Positions 1-14,000 of a stretch of 64,000 bases of DNA are shown here, in pieces. The stretch covers positions 2,108,001-2,172,000 of the forward strand of contig NW_025062478.1 in the NCBI RefSeq assembly GCF_000002995.4, read 5' to 3'. The first letter of the stretch is position 1, and every line of letters begins with the position of its first letter. The stretch comes from Brugia malayi (Eukaryota; Nematoda; Chromadorea; Rhabditida; Onchocercidae). The position numbers were made by a program, and so were the translations under genes. A model generated the notes under the pieces. It saw nothing but the letters and a program-made list of their open reading frames with translations. It was not told where the DNA came from and searched no databases.

Positions 1-227
1 GTTGATCAATAAATTTTGATCTATTTAATTTTACAAATAATCTGAAATCTAAAAGGCATCATTTAATTCAGTAAAATATACTGTACAGACGTAAGAATTG
101 CTATAATTATTTTAAGATACGTTAAAATAATAATGTCAATATTATCATTTACCCAAATTTACAAAAATAAATATTTTAATATGCTCCTAAAAAGAATTTG
201 TTTATTTATTTTTTTTTTTAATTTCAG

Positions 228-343
228 ATATTTGTTTAAATTTATGCTATAATAATGCGGAATGTATAAAGACATCACGTGGTGAACCACGATGTATCTG
301 TAAGCCAGGCTATCGAGGATTACGTTGTGAAATTAAAAAATGA
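228..343 (+). CDS. Terminal exon of an EGF-like domain protein (5' part outside window)
   Basis: The sequence shows a poly-T tract and an ATTTCAG acceptor ending at 227, followed by an open exon in phase 2 that ends with TGA at 341-343. It encodes about 38 residues forming one complete EGF-like module: six cysteines spaced C-x3-C-x5-C-x9-C-x-C-x8-C, with the usual glycine/aromatic pair (PGYRG) before the last cysteine and a short basic tail (EIKK) after it. Such modules are extracellular and disulphide-bonded and usually occur in secreted or membrane-bound adhesion and signalling proteins. Nothing membrane-like follows, so the protein ends right after the EGF domain. The rest of the gene lies to the left, so its identity cannot be given. 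Confidence 0.85.
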
Positions 344-2599
344 TTAAATAATCATTAAAATATCGATAATTTATTTTAATCAGTAATATTTCAAATTTAT
401 TCCGACCTATAATTTATTGTTTGTTTTTTTATTCTTTTTTGTTTTCTATTTTGTTTCTTGTTTTTTTTTTTTCTTTTTTTTCTTCAAATTGGAATTTTTA
501 AGATAAAATAAACAATTAGTGAAATGCAAAATGAAATAAATCGTCAAGTATTTGTACAAATTTTATTAATAAACAATATTAATTAGATGTGATGAATGTA
601 GAAAAAAAAAATTAAAAAATGAATTAATTAATAAATTTGATTAATATGCAAAATATAATTGTAATTGATCATTTGTAATTTTATAAAGTTTACCAATAAT
701 TAGTCCAAAATTTTGTTAATTTCAATAATTTTGTGCAAAGAAAATCAAAAGTTTATATTTAACATTTATAAATGAGAAAAAAAGAGAAAAAAAAAAGATT
801 GATTTTTCGATTATTGAATTCTGAATAAATAAATATTAATATATGAAATATATTTATATCACATTAAAATAATTTATAAAATGTTTATTCAAATTTTTAA
901 CCAAGAAAACAATATTTTTTTTTAATTAACTGAGAAATGTTAACAATTACAATAATATGTTATCACTATTATTGCTAACATTTTTATTAAATTATTTCAT
1001 ATGATTTTATCACTTTGATTTTTATTTTATAATGTCCACTGATTAGTGATTATTTGATAAACCAATAAATCTTTGCATAAACTAAGAGAAAAGCAATCAC
1101 ATTTTGTATTAACAATTAATTCAAAGCGAATATTTTACCATTTTCTTTTTTCTCTTCAAAGAATTTAATTTTGAAAATATATGAAATTATTGAATTAAGC
1201 AATTAATAATTTTCAAGCAATTATAGCAATTTTTTTCATCAGTAATTACTTTGTTAGTAGTAATGAATTACTCTAGAATTCAATAAATATAAACTCTATT
1301 TCAATTATTTCTTTTTTCTGTTATTTAAAAAAAGTGAAATTTGCTTTTTTTTTCTCAATTTTTTGTATTAATCGTCAACTTTTCGAATTTCTTTTCCTTT
1401 TGTGCTACACTAATTTGGGAATTTTTTTTTTACCACTAAGAAAAAATTCAATTTTTAATAAAATTTTAGAAAATATATGAGTTTAGAAAAAATATATCAA
1501 ATTTTGAGCATAATAACACTGTGATTGGATGGATAAAAAAATTAGAATAAAATAATACAAGAAAAAAATTCATCAAAATTTAGTTTTTCTTTTTTTTTTT
1601 TTCTATATTTATTTGATAAAATAACGAAATGAATTTTTCAAATTACATCCAAATAGCATTTAAATATTTGTAAACACACTGAAAAAAGAAAAAAAAAATT
1701 AAATAAATTATTCTTATAACACCCATTTCGAGCAAAACAAAAACAAGACAAAGAAGTGAAAAAATATATTAAAACATGAAATTTCAACTAAAATGCTACA
1801 TCAAAAAAAAAATCGTCAAAATGAAAATTTTGAAAAATACAATAATGAATAAATTTTAATAAGAATAAACCGTCAAATTTTATTATTCAATAAATATAAA
1901 TTTACATCATTAAATTAAAAAATCAGCAATTATGTTAAAGTTTTTAGAGAAAGTCACTCATAACAAATAATTATTTGCAACCCATACAATCTCACCCAAT
2001 TTTAATTGAAATTTTCGTTTTTTTTTTTTAATTTAATAGAATCAGTTTTAATGAAATTTTATTTTCGAACTTCAAAATATTCTTATAAATTTGGCAAAAT
2101 ATTTTTTAGCAAAAAATTAATCTTTCAAATTCATATAAATGTTGAAATTTAGTAACTTTCAATTTGATATAAAAGGTCTAAAAAAAGAGAAAAGAAAAAA
2201 CATGTAAATAAATACATAACTTATGTTCTTCTTTTCTTTAATTCTTTTTTTTTTTTTTGCTTTTTCAAAATGTGCAAGAAAAATTGTTTACTCACAAAAT
2301 ATAACCTAAAAATGAGATCAGCACAAAAAAAAAAATAGAGAGTATTTATTAGCTAACAATGAAGCAGTTATTGTACATCAAAGTAAACTATTGAAAAAAT
2401 TTTTTTTTCTTTTCAGAAGGAAAAATTTTAAAAAAAAAATAAAAGTAATTAAAATTTGTAAATTTTTTGCCTAAAAATTTATTTACTTTCAAAAAAAAAA
2501 AAAAAAAGGAAAAAAACAGAACCAAACATTTTATTCAAATTTAGTCATACAATAGAAATAATAATAATTGATGAATAATTAATGCCTGATTAATATTAA
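344..2599. other. Intergenic spacer between convergent genes
   Basis: The 3' ends of the EGF gene and the unc-42 gene face each other across this AT-rich stretch. It holds many A and T runs of 8-15 bases and AATAAA-type hexamers, for example near 508, that could end either transcript. I see no further exon, RNA gene or structured repeat. Confidence 0.6.
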
Positions 2600-4241
2600 T
2601 TAACTTTGATATTGAATATTTGTCGTTGGTGGTTGGCAGCTAACCCGTAGTGCCAAACTTTTTTGATAGAAATCCTCTGCTGGATCAGTCCTAAATTTGC
2701 TAAATTGTTAATTTTGGAAAAGAATAATCAAATTTTGATTGGAAAATTTGTTAACAAAAAAAAAAGTATTTAAAAAAAAAAAAAAAAAAAATTAAGAAAT
2801 GAAAAATACGTTGTCATTGGTGCGCCAAATGTATGAGCACTTGATACAGCTCCATAAGCAGAAGCTGCTGGATAGGTCATTGGATGAGCTACAGGATATG
2901 GCTGATACCTGAAATTATTTATCAACAAAATGTTATTATTCGTATCAGTAATTAAAAAATTAATTTTTTTGAATTAATTCAAAAATAAATCAATTAAAAG
3001 ATTGTTTAGTTTGAAATTTATAGATTTCATTTTAATTGATAGAAATCGTAAGTAATAATTTTAAATTGGTAAAAAGTTAAATAATATGAAATGATTTCAA
3101 AATCAATATTACTTGTTAATTTTTATTTTCAAATATAATATTTTGAAACATTTACAAAACTTAAAATATTTTTTTTTTTTAAATGCAAACTTAAACTATG
3201 TATGAAATGATTTCAACTATTAAATGCTTTTAAAATTAATATTGCTTATTAATTTTTATTTTCAAAGTTAATATTTTCAAACATTTTGCAGAATTTAAAA
3301 TATTTTTCCAAATACAACTTTAAATTTTATAAATTTTATTTACCAGAAAGGATCAGCAGCAGCTCTAGCAGACATTGCGGCAGTAGATGGATACATTGGT
3401 GTTCGCATTATTTGACCTGTAGCACTTTGTGATGGAAATACCGTTTGTGGTACCAAAGCTTTTGATAGTTGCTTTTCTTGTTTACGATGCTTTGCACGCC
3501 TATTTTGAAACCATACCTAATAATAATAATAATAATATGAAGTACTTCCTCTAAATTTTATTTTCATCTTTAAACAAATTCTTTTATAATAATATAGTTT
3601 TTTCCTTTTCATAAAATTTCTTAATTTTGTTTTTGCTTTTTTTTTTTTTTTGTTTTTTTGAATTATTTTATCACGATTAATTGGAATAAATTTAATTGTT
3701 TATGGTATATAAATTAAATAGTATTAAATTTAATTCGTTTTATTAAAACTTATCCGATTGCGTCAAAAGAAGGTAATAAAAGTGAAATACTGATAAGGTA
3801 TATATCCGATTAAGTAGAACATAGATTTTTTTTTTATCAATATGATATCATGAAATCAAAATTAATCGTTTGATAATTTTAGTTGAACGAAAAAATTTTT
3901 CTCAATTAATAAAAAATCAATAAGTAACAGTCAGAAAATTAATTTCATCGAGGTAAGCAAAAAACTAATTAATAAATTGTATTATGATAATACTAAAATA
4001 ATCAACGATAATTTTCCGGATTATTTCCGAATTAGCAAAATCCGAATTAGGAAAATATAGTTATAAATGCTTCGTTTACTGTTTCCTTATGGTATATACT
4101 AGTTTAAAATTCTAATCAAACTACTGCATAACACTTTCTTGAATTGCCATACAATTTCACTGGTAGAAAGGAAAGTGGAAGTTAATTTAATTTTCGATTC
4201 ATTCGTTACACAGAAAGTTATAAATAGACACACAGACACAC

Positions 4242-4276
<35 letters not shown>

Positions 4277-4450
4277 GAAAGAAAGTGAAGTAAAAGATAA
4301 GCAAGAGCAATCATCTAAAAATCTTACTTATTCTACTAGTATCTACTAGCTAAAGCATTTTCCCTAAAATCATTCATTCTTATTTATTTTACTTTATATT
4401 ACTTACTTACATACTAGGTTGATTGAAATTTTCTTGATAAAGATAAAAAC

Positions 4451-4485
<35 letters not shown>

Positions 4486-7304
4486 TAAAGAAAATTGTTT
4501 GAAAACGGAAAATGCTCAATTGTATTGGAGAGAAAATAAAACGAAGTCACAATTAATATGCATTCAACGAATGACGACGATGACGAGAATACATAGCAAA
4601 ATGTGATGTGTAGCTTTGTTCATCGTCTTTTTCCTCAAACAGATTACGGTAATAGCTAGCTAACTAACTAAGCTTAAGCAATAATTTCAATATCGAGCTT
4701 TGGTCTTATTTTAAATTATAATCACTAATATTGTCATATATTTCTTTCTTCCTTCCTCTATTATTATTATTATTGCTATTATTATTATTATTGACCATTC
4801 AATATAGCATTAAAAAAATTATCAAACACAAAAAAATATATTTTATCATATATTTCTTTTCATTATTATTATTAAACAAAAATGAATTATAATTTATGTT
4901 TATCAGAAGTGTTACATATTTTTCATTTAATAATTATAGCATCAAAAAATTATCAAATGAAAAAAAATTCTTTTATCATATTTTTTTTTTCTTTTTTATT
5001 GAACAAAAATAAATTATAATTGTGTTTATCAAAATTGTTAGATATTTTTCATTCAAATAATTGTAGCATTAATAAATTTAAAAAAAAAAAAATATTTCTT
5101 TTAAAAATAACTGAAATTTTAAATGTAAAATAATTATGTAAAAAAATAATTATATATGAAATAATGATAGAAAATTGCAATTGAGATAAAAATATCGAAT
5201 GATTTCAAAATTTTTACATTGTATTAATCGTATCAGAAATGGAAAAAAAATTAGTTAAATAAATTCGATATAAATTTTACACAATTACATTGCTTTTTTA
5301 TAGACAAAAAGAAAAGGCTAACAGTAAAAATTTTTTAAATCGTTTTTTAGACATATTATTTTGATAAAGAATACAATAACATTAATTTTTTCCTTTTCAA
5401 AATTTTCTAATTTTTTTTTTATATTAAACTAAGCTACTTTTCCCCCATTTAAAGTATTTGCTTATTTAAATTTTTGTAGTTTATTGGAAAATAAAAAATT
5501 TAGAAATGAATAAAAAAGCAATGAAAAAAAATGAAATCGTAATGAAAGGAGAAAACTGCAATGAAATAAGAAAATAATTTAATTTATTGAATGCCAATAA
5601 CTTGATCAAGAGGACTGGGAATAAAAGATAGTCCCAAAGGGAAATGGAAAAATGGTTGAAAAACTTTTTTCTTCGTTTCCATAATGTATCAAATATTTTT
5701 TAAATATGTAAGATATGTCAATTATACAATTGCTTGGAGTACTTTTCAAAGTTAATTTCAATATTTTAAAGATTACCGACTAATTAAATAATCTTTTTGA
5801 TAACAACTAACAAATGTGCCTTAAAAAAGAGAATAAATTTAGTCTAACAATATCTGAAAAAAGTCATACTTCACTGTCATTGAAAATGAATTAATCATTA
5901 TTTTAATTTAAATGAATATGAATCAGTTACTATTTTATTATTATAATGTATATTTATTTGTTTCTTTCCTTTAAATCAAAAAATAAATTTCATTAATTTA
6001 ATCTACAAAAAGAAAAACTTTAACTGTTATAATATTTTAATGTAGTAAAATAATTGAAAAGCACTTAAATGAGTGGGAAAAAAACTGTTGAAATTTTTTG
6101 AATAATTTCTTTTTTCTTTCACCAAAAATTATTTATTCAAAAATATTGACTTTTTTTTTAATTAATTATGAGAGAAAAGAAGATAAAAATTACCAAAAAA
6201 ATTTTTTACTGTCATAAATATTTCTCCCAAAAATTATTTATTCAAAAATATTAAATTTATTATAAATTAAGAAGGAAAAAAAAAAAATAGAAAAAATTGT
6301 CAAAAAATTTTTTGCTTTTTCCCTCATTTCTAAGATAAATTTATGCGGTAAAAAAGGAAACCAATGAATTGAAACAGTAGTTAAAGTTGTTGTTATTTAT
6401 AAATTTGATGTACAGATGGTATAATCGGTATATGATGCCATCATGGCTTATGAGAAAAGGTGAAATAAGGATAAATGGAAGAGAGAGAGAGAATAGGGAG
6501 AGGAAGAGAGAGAGGGAGAAAATACCCTGCTGAGAGTATAAGTTAGCTTTAGTGCTACAGCTAATTGCATGAAATAAGCTTACTGAAGAGCTGATAATTA
6601 TGGGTTTGAAGTGGGTACAAAATGTTAAATCCATCTTTTGTATTATCTCTTACCCAAAATTGTTTTCTCTTTTTTCAAACATTTTCTCTTCATTTTTACA
6701 TCTGTTTCATTCTATTCTCTATCATTCTTTCAAATGAAATCATAGAAAATAAACAAAAGAACAACAACAACAAAATAAAAAAAATGTAAACAAAAAAGTA
6801 AATAAAGTATACAGATGTTTTGAATAGTTTGTTGTTGTATTTATAAAAGAATTTTACATCAATAGCAATGCTAGATGATGACCTTTAATGACCCTTCTTT
6901 TCTTTTTTTCCTCTCTTTTTTTTTTGCATTTCTGCAATGATTATGAGTTAATTAGCAAAAGAGATTTGAGAAGAAAAGAAGAAAAAAAAAAATAGTTAAT
7001 TTGAAAAATTTTAACTTATTTATATATAATCTTATCCATAGATTAAACGATAAAATTAGTAATTATTAATAATTATTATAATAATATCACAATTTGAAAA
7101 AAAAAAAATTATATATTTTTATCTACAGATGATTTTTTAATTAAAAATTTTTAAAATTTGATAATCAAATTGCAATAAAATGATAGCTTTTTTATATTCA
7201 ATGATTCGTATAAGACAATCAGTGCTATCATAACTCAATTGTAATTTGATCCAAAATTAGATATATGAATCAATGATAGTAATCAAAATAGCATTTTTGC
7301 CTGT

Positions 7305-7335
<31 letters not shown>

Positions 7336-9197
7336 GTTATCCCTGCTTCTTTCCAATAATTTCTATGAGATTGGAAATTCAAACCACTTACAGTAATATC
7401 TTTCGCACAGTTTCATTTAATGCAACAAAATTACTTTCAACAATTTTTTTAGTTTTTAAAATAATATTAAATAAAAATATGAAAAAATTCTTTTGTATGA
7501 TATTTTATGATTTTTTGATATTATTTTCGAAATGTAATTGAATTATTATAGGTTGATAATTTTAAATTGTTAAAAAAAAATTTTTACCTGAATTCGTGCT
7601 TCATTTAACTTTGTAATCCTAGCAAGTTCCTCACGGACATAAATATCAGGATAGTGTGATTTCTGAAATGCAGCATCAAGCTCTGCTAGCTGTTCTTGCG
7701 TGAATGTCGTACGATGTCGTCTTCGTACGCTTTAAGCAAAGAAAAAAATTATTTTATTTATTCTAAAGTAAAGAAATCAAATCAATAAAATGTATAAAAA
7801 TTAGATAAAAAAAAAAAAAAAAAATATTGCATAAAAAGAATTAGTTTTCTTCTATTAAAATCAAACTTTTTTTTTTTTTTTTTTTGCAAATATGTTCGAT
7901 TAAAATGACCGTAATCTTTCCATTATCTTTTTGCTTATTATTTTTATCAGATATTATAATATATTAAAAAAATTTTTTTAAATATTAAAATTTGAAGGTC
8001 AACGAATTGAAAGGAAAAAATATTTACCTGGCAGGTATTTGAGAACCAGCTGAAAGAGCGCTTGCAAAAACAGATGATGCACTGCAACTACTGCTTTCTG
8101 CTTTAATTTTTTTAAATGCACCATCTATAAAATTAATCAAGTATAAGAGAAAAGAAAGCAACAACAACTTTTTAAAATTTGGCAAAAATTTTTTTTTTAA
8201 TTTCTATAGAAATTTTTAAAATCAATTTTGCATTGAATTAATACACCGAATATGAATGGTTAGTGATTTTTAAATGGGCAGATGTTTTGAGCTCCCTGGA
8301 AAGCATCCCAATGAACAACAAAAGATTAACTCTATCAATTCATACTTAATACCATTCAATCAAATATAAATACATAGTGAATTGAAAATAGCTCATTGAA
8401 TAAACTGAAATTTTTGAAAATTTTCAAAAATTAAATCATTAAAAAGAAAAAAAAAACTCTCGAGAAAGAAAATGATAGCAAAGAAATAACTGAAGGGGAA
8501 AAAAAATAAAAAAAAAAATAGAAATCGTTTTTTTAAAAAAAAATTATTTGTTTTGTAGTTTTTTTTTACCAGAAGAATCACCGATCGGTCGTAAACTATT
8601 GGATACAGATGCATCGAGCGGTGGATAATACGGGAAATCGGTAAGTGCATGCGCTAAATCTTTACCCTTCAATTGCTCCTGAAACTGCAAACTAACAAGG
8701 TATGTTGCAGTTGTTGAGAGCATACTTCAAAATTGCTTTTACAGATTCTGAAATAAATAACTTAGAGAAAATTCTTATTATTAATTAACAACTAAGTGTT
8801 ACGGATCGAAATAATTACCTTTTATAAATTAGTAATAATTATTTCTTAAATATTTTTTTTTTTTTTTGAAAAAAAAACTGTTTGATCATATTAAATTATA
8901 CTATTTATATTGATCAATAATCATTTCAAAATGAACTAAGCTTTCTAACTAAATGTGATTACATACCGACATAATTATCATTTATAAATCTTTTAAATAT
9001 GATTATAAATTATTAATAATAATTTTTAAAATACTTTTTTCTTGAAAAATACTGTTCGACCATATTAATGAAACTATTTGAATTAAATAAATTAAGTTTT
9101 ATATTCATCAGTAATTAATTTAAGTGAAATAAGCTTTCCGTATAAGACAGAAAATCATCTAATTGGTAGATTCAGGATGAATGATATATCAACAATT

Positions 9198-9228
<31 letters not shown>

Positions 9229-11068
9229 TCCTCTCTCTGTCTCTCCCTCTCCTCTCATTCATCAGTTAATCTATTAACAGTTACAAATTGCAAAGATTGA
9301 AATGACATTGAAAAAAAATCAATTTTCGACAATAAAGCTTAATTCACTAAAAAAAAAAAAAAAAAACTAAACACGACTACCACTAAGAAAGAAATTGCTT
9401 TTTTCTAAAAAAAAATGTCAAAACTAAAAAAAAATATTTGATTTTCTATGATCAGTTATATTCTTATTTCATTTATATTACAAACTTATAGATAAAATTA
9501 TCATAATGACATAACAATGATAATCAATAAAAAAATAAATAAATTTCAATTCTAATCTATTTATATTCAAGTAATATAGCCAGGTAGGTGAAGGGATAAA
9601 GGAAGGAAATAAATAAATAAATAAATAAAAATAATAAAGTAAAAAAGATAGAGGAGGGCTCATACGGTGTACGTCCAAATTAAATTTTCCATAATTACTT
9701 TAGAAATAAACAAAATCGAAACATATAGAGAAAGTTTGACATAATACTGAAAATGAAGAGGATATTACAGATATGTAGGAAAAAGAAGATAATACTACTA
9801 GATGAACAATTAGGTTCCCATCTTTCTCTTAAAGCATTAATGCTCAAACAAATTATGATAAATTAGCGCATTCGTCCTGTTGTTTGCGGTAGTTGTTAGT
9901 AAGTGCTATTCACATAGCTTCAAATATTCCAATTTATTTCATTTCATTTCATTTCATTTCATTACATTTCATTCATTCATTCATTCACTGATCACATCTG
10001 TCGGCATTTTAGTGCAACTCGTACGATTTAACTTAACATGGAATCATTTATCTATTATAATATCATTTTTCTTTTATCTTTTATTTTTGTTTTCTTTTTT
10101 TTTTTCACCTTCTTAATCATCATTCTTTCTCATATAAAATTAGAATGATTGTTGTGAAAAATTAAAATGTTCATTTATGAAATTTGAATTTTAATATAGA
10201 CATTTTTTTATTGCAAACAAATAGTTAACTATTTTGATTACAATTTATTATATATGTGTCATTTATTAGAAAATTTAAAATTGGTCATATAACATTGTTT
10301 AAACATCAATCAATTTTATAGATAGGAAAATATTTTATTAAATAATTACTATTTCTGAGATAAGCAATTAAAAAAGCTGAAAATTTTTAACTTATTAAAG
10401 TTGTTTAGTTTAAAATTCATTAATTTTTAAAGGTTAAGTTTGGCTGAAACATTTTGAAATATGGAGAATATTTTTTATACAATAAGTTAATATTATGATA
10501 TGAAATACTTTTTAGTTATACACATTTATTGATACATATTTTGAAGGCGTATGGTATTACTACAATTAGACAATATCATTTTTTTATTTATAATTAAAAG
10601 ATTATTTATGAGATTACGAATGAAGATATGTTATCAAAGTTATTTGTAATTTAATAAAGTAAACTTTTGTGATTAAGGTTTCATTTCATCCTTTCTTTCG
10701 TCCCTATCATTGCATTATCAATAGATTCTAAATTTTTCTTCTTTTTTTAAAAGAAGCGTTATAATGAAGTTCACTCATATAATACTATCTGATTAGGATG
10801 ATTTGCTTATTGAAAATAAGATTAAAAAAAAAAAAAGAAAAACTGAACATATAAATTAATTTGGCGAATTAAATTAAAATCATTAAGATATAAATGTATT
10901 AAATGTTATATATAATAATAAAATGATTAATAAATGATTATTAAATGATTAATTTTAAATGAAGGGAAATGGTGTGAATGGTACCTGTGTGATTGCGGTG
11001 ACAGCTGCAACGGTGCTGCTTGCACCATTAAGAATAGTAGTTGTGGTACTTAATCCTTCACTAGTCAT
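2600..11068 (-). CDS. unc-42: UNC-42-type paired-like homeodomain transcription factor
   Basis: Seven coding exons on the minus strand, in transcript order: 11068-10985, 8678-8570, 8124-8028, 7729-7588, 3516-3344, 2908-2810 and 2690-2600. All junctions are GT-AG and the phases join into 264 residues. The homeodomain occupies about residues 99-158 (RRRHRTTF...RRAKHRKQE) and has the diagnostic L16, F20, W48, F49, Q50, N51 and R53. The splice between residues 46 and 47 (ARIQ/VWFQ) is the classic paired-class intron site. The tail keeps [10 protein letters not shown]. Both the homeodomain and this tail resemble what I remember of C. elegans UNC-42, the Prop1-like regulator of command interneuron and motor neuron identity. 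The start is the ATG at 11066-11068 ([15 protein letters not shown]). A second ATG at the upstream edge of exon 2 has a stop just before it, so the TTTCAG acceptor was used. The 4.1-kb intron inside the homeodomain is the largest in the gene. Confidence 0.93.
3087..3310. repeat. Imperfect tandem duplication in unc-42 intron 5
   Basis: Two diverged copies of a roughly 110-120-base unit. Each starts near GAAATGATTTCAA and runs through TTAATTTTTATTTTCAAA and AACATTT to a TTAAAATATTTTT block (about 3087-3175 and 3205-3310). Copies differ by substitutions and small indels. Non-coding. Confidence 0.6.
4226..4285. repeat. CA/GA microsatellite
   Basis: Short ACAC tract passing into an interrupted (GA)n run inside unc-42 intron 4. 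A second purer (GA)n run lies at 4454-4481. Reading frames over these tracts are artefacts of the repeat. Confidence 0.9.
4805..5100. repeat. Tandem repeat of about 130 bases in unc-42 intron 4
   Basis: Unit boundaries are marked by TAGCAT at 4805, 4937 and 5064. Units 1 and 2 share AAAAATTATCAAA, TTTTATCATAT, AACAAAAATGAATTATAAT-like and ATTTTTCATT blocks in the same order. Unit 3 is partial. No coding potential. Confidence 0.65.
6122..6255. repeat. Short dispersed direct repeat in unc-42 intron 4
   Basis: The block CCAAAAATTATTTATTCAAA, continuing as AATATT, occurs at about 6122 and again at about 6227, roughly 106 bases apart. The sequence between is A/T-rich and partly similar, so this is a small tandem duplication. 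Confidence 0.55.
7305..7335. repeat. (CT)n microsatellite
   Basis: Nearly pure CT dinucleotide run in unc-42 intron 4, a few hundred bases from the exon carrying the N-terminal part of the homeodomain. A longer interrupted CT run lies at 9201-9250 in intron 1. Confidence 0.9.
9930..9987. repeat. (TTTCA)n / (TTCA)n microsatellite
   Basis: Pentamer ATTTC repeats merging into ATTC tetramers in unc-42 intron 1. The open frame across 9880-10116 comes from this repeat and is not a gene. Confidence 0.85.
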
Positions 11069-14000
11069 CGACCAAAAAGGATACCGTTTTTTTTAAAAAA
11101 AAAAAAGAAAAAAAAAGGAGGAGGCAAGTAGCTTAGTGAATTATTTACTTTACTTAGTTAGTGATTCGTAAAGAGACCACAGATTTAATTTGTAAAATGT
11201 TTGTTATTAGCTTTTCGGCTTCTTTTTTTGTTGCTAATATTGTCTTAGCTTGATAATGATGTTGTTGATGATGATTGGTAGAGTGATTGATTGGCTTGGA
11301 TGACTGTAAATAGGTGACGTAACTGTTGTGACGTTAAATAAATTTGATAATGAGAATTAGAAGTGATGATAATTTGATGATATTATATAATTACAGTAAA
11401 TAAAATTTGGGGACAAGTGTAGAATTGATGTGACAGACAACGGTGGATAACTTGGTTTTCTGCCTTGGAAAAATGAGATCACCGCTGATGCATTAGACAC
11501 ATATATGCACCACCACTTTGCACTTCCTGCAAATACTTTTTTAGGCTTTGTATGGAATAAACAGAAGAGGGAGAGAAGAAAGAAGAAAAAATGGCCTTAA
11601 AAAGCTATTATCAACTAAGAAATAGGCGGATGAACGGCTTGGTTAAAGGATTGGTTTGGAATACGGGGAAAGGTGGAAAAAGAGCCTATGTGAATGATTG
11701 TTATGCCTTTTACAAGCTATTTATCATTCTTTTCTTCCTTCTTTTTTCTCTCTTTCTTTCTCCCTTTCTTTCTCCTTTTCTTTCTTACAATCTCCTTTTG
11801 TCGCCGGTTGCAGTCATCAAAATGACGAACTGCTTGCTGCATGCCATGCAACTACCTCAGCTGACAACATGAATTATAGCTTTATTGGATTTACTTGCCT
11901 CTATTTATTCTTACTTCGGGATACGGTATCTCTCTTACCCTATCATCTACACACCTCTTTCCACCTCTCCCTCTCTCTCCCTCCTTCTCTCTCTGTCTCT
12001 CTCTTATTCTTTTCCCTCCGATAAAGTCAAACTCATCAACATCTATTCGTCATAGCTTTTCCTATGTTGTCAAGCAGCTGGCCTGATTACTTTGGCTAGT
12101 TTAGGCTTATATGCCCTTACTCCTATATATAAGTTGATTTGATTATAGGCTGATGAATTGATAAAGAAGTAAGGAATAAGAGAGAGAGGGAGAGAGAAAG
12201 AAAAAGAGGGGAGAGAAAGAAGGATACTACCTATGCACAACAACTCTCTCTTTCCTAGCATTAATCTTAAGGTACGAGTTTTATTGAAATTTAAAATCTG
12301 AAATTAAATATTCGAATAAATTTAAAAACAAATACTTGAAATAGAAACATGCATTTATGAGAAAGCAATGACATGAATCTGATATTATTCAGATAGGTAA
12401 TTCCTCACTTTAAGTGGTTATTGAAACAAATTAATGATGATGCCGACAAAGTGATCAGATAGGTCAAGAGGGATTCATTGATCATTTGATATGATCTAAT
12501 AATGATAGTGTAAATCATTTCCCATAAAAGATAAACGTAATTAATGAATTAATTTCATTTAGTTAAATCTAAAATCTTAATTAGCTAAATTAAATCTAAT
12601 TTAACTAGTAATTCACTTTTCAAATGAAGAAAAAAATATGAGTTAGAAATTCACATCAAAGCATAGTAATATATTATTTTGTTCTGAAAAAAAAAAAAAA
12701 AATACTTCAATAGTAAATTCATTAATAAATAATTCATTTCAAATGAAAGTGAATTTGCATTAATTATATTCAAACTGCTTCGAATCTTTGCAACTTATTA
12801 ATTATATCAAAATAGATTTTTTTTTGGATTTTGTCAAATTTTAAAATATCTGTCTTCATATATTTTAGCAGTATTTAACAATATAATAAAATAAGAAATG
12901 TTAAATTTAATATCAGAAATTTATTATGCAAATGGAAGCTAAACTTTTAATATTTCATTTATTCATGCCGGAACAACACTTACTATTTTAATTAACACAA
13001 TTAGTTAATTAATCTTTCACTATTATATCACTTTCAAACTTCAAATACATTGATACCTTTCATTAATTGTGTTAATTAATTGATGAACAGCAAAAAGTTG
13101 AGAAATTTTTGTTAAAATTTAAACGAAGAAAACATTTATGAGGAATATTTCATAAGTTACAATAATTTTTTATCTTCAAAAAACAGAAGTAATAGCTGTT
13201 TAATCTAATCTTTGATTAGTTTTAAAATAATTGCAACAATTTATTTCTATTGAAATGAATGAAATATTCAATTACATAATGATTGCTTATCTAGCTGAAG
13301 AAATAATTCATTTTTTTTTTTATCAATTTATCATTTTTGCTATGTTTAGATGATAAGAAAAAAAAAAAAAAAAAACAAAAATAAAATTATTTCTACTCCT
13401 CCAATATTTTCATTCACACACAAAACGGAGCAGAAACAATTAGCTATAATTTTGTCAAATGAAATGAAATTTTATGGATTTATTAAATAATTTAGTGTAT
13501 TTTGTTTCATTCATAAATTAGTTACTGAGTTATCGGAATTGATTGATAATTTAATTTCTCTTCAGAAATGATTCCTGATCTTTACTGAAATTAAGTTTAA
13601 ATTATATGCAAAGGGTACATTTGATAATATTTTGCATGTATACACGAGGGATTGCTGTAGTTGTATATTTCAATGATAAAATTAGCTTAATTCAAGCAGA
13701 TTTAATTTTTAAATTATTTTATAAATTCCAGTGTAGCAAATGCGCTAACTGCAAGTTCAGCTACTTAAACTGTTTATTTATTTTTTTTTTTTTTTCTTAG
13801 GAATTTTATTCCATTACTAATTTGTGTATTATAGAAAATGAATAGTTTAAAATTTAGTCAAAAAAATGTTTTTGAAAAGTACCACAAATTATACAAATAA
13901 AATTTTAAAATTTAATAAACAAAAAAAAGAAAAAAATTTAAACAAATTTACTTATACGTATGTTATGCTATGTGATAAAAAATTGGAAGATTAATCAAAA

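Noticed and set aside
9880..10116. Open frame with [14 protein letters not shown]...
   Set aside because: Generated by TTTCA/TTCA repeats and poly-T inside unc-42 intron 1; no domain and no splice context.
11591..12086. Three overlapping plus-strand frames and a minus-strand frame at 12070-12261
   Set aside because: Composition is driven by CT/GA tracts (Leu/Ser/Phe/Pro runs). They lie in the unc-42 upstream region with no family resemblance.
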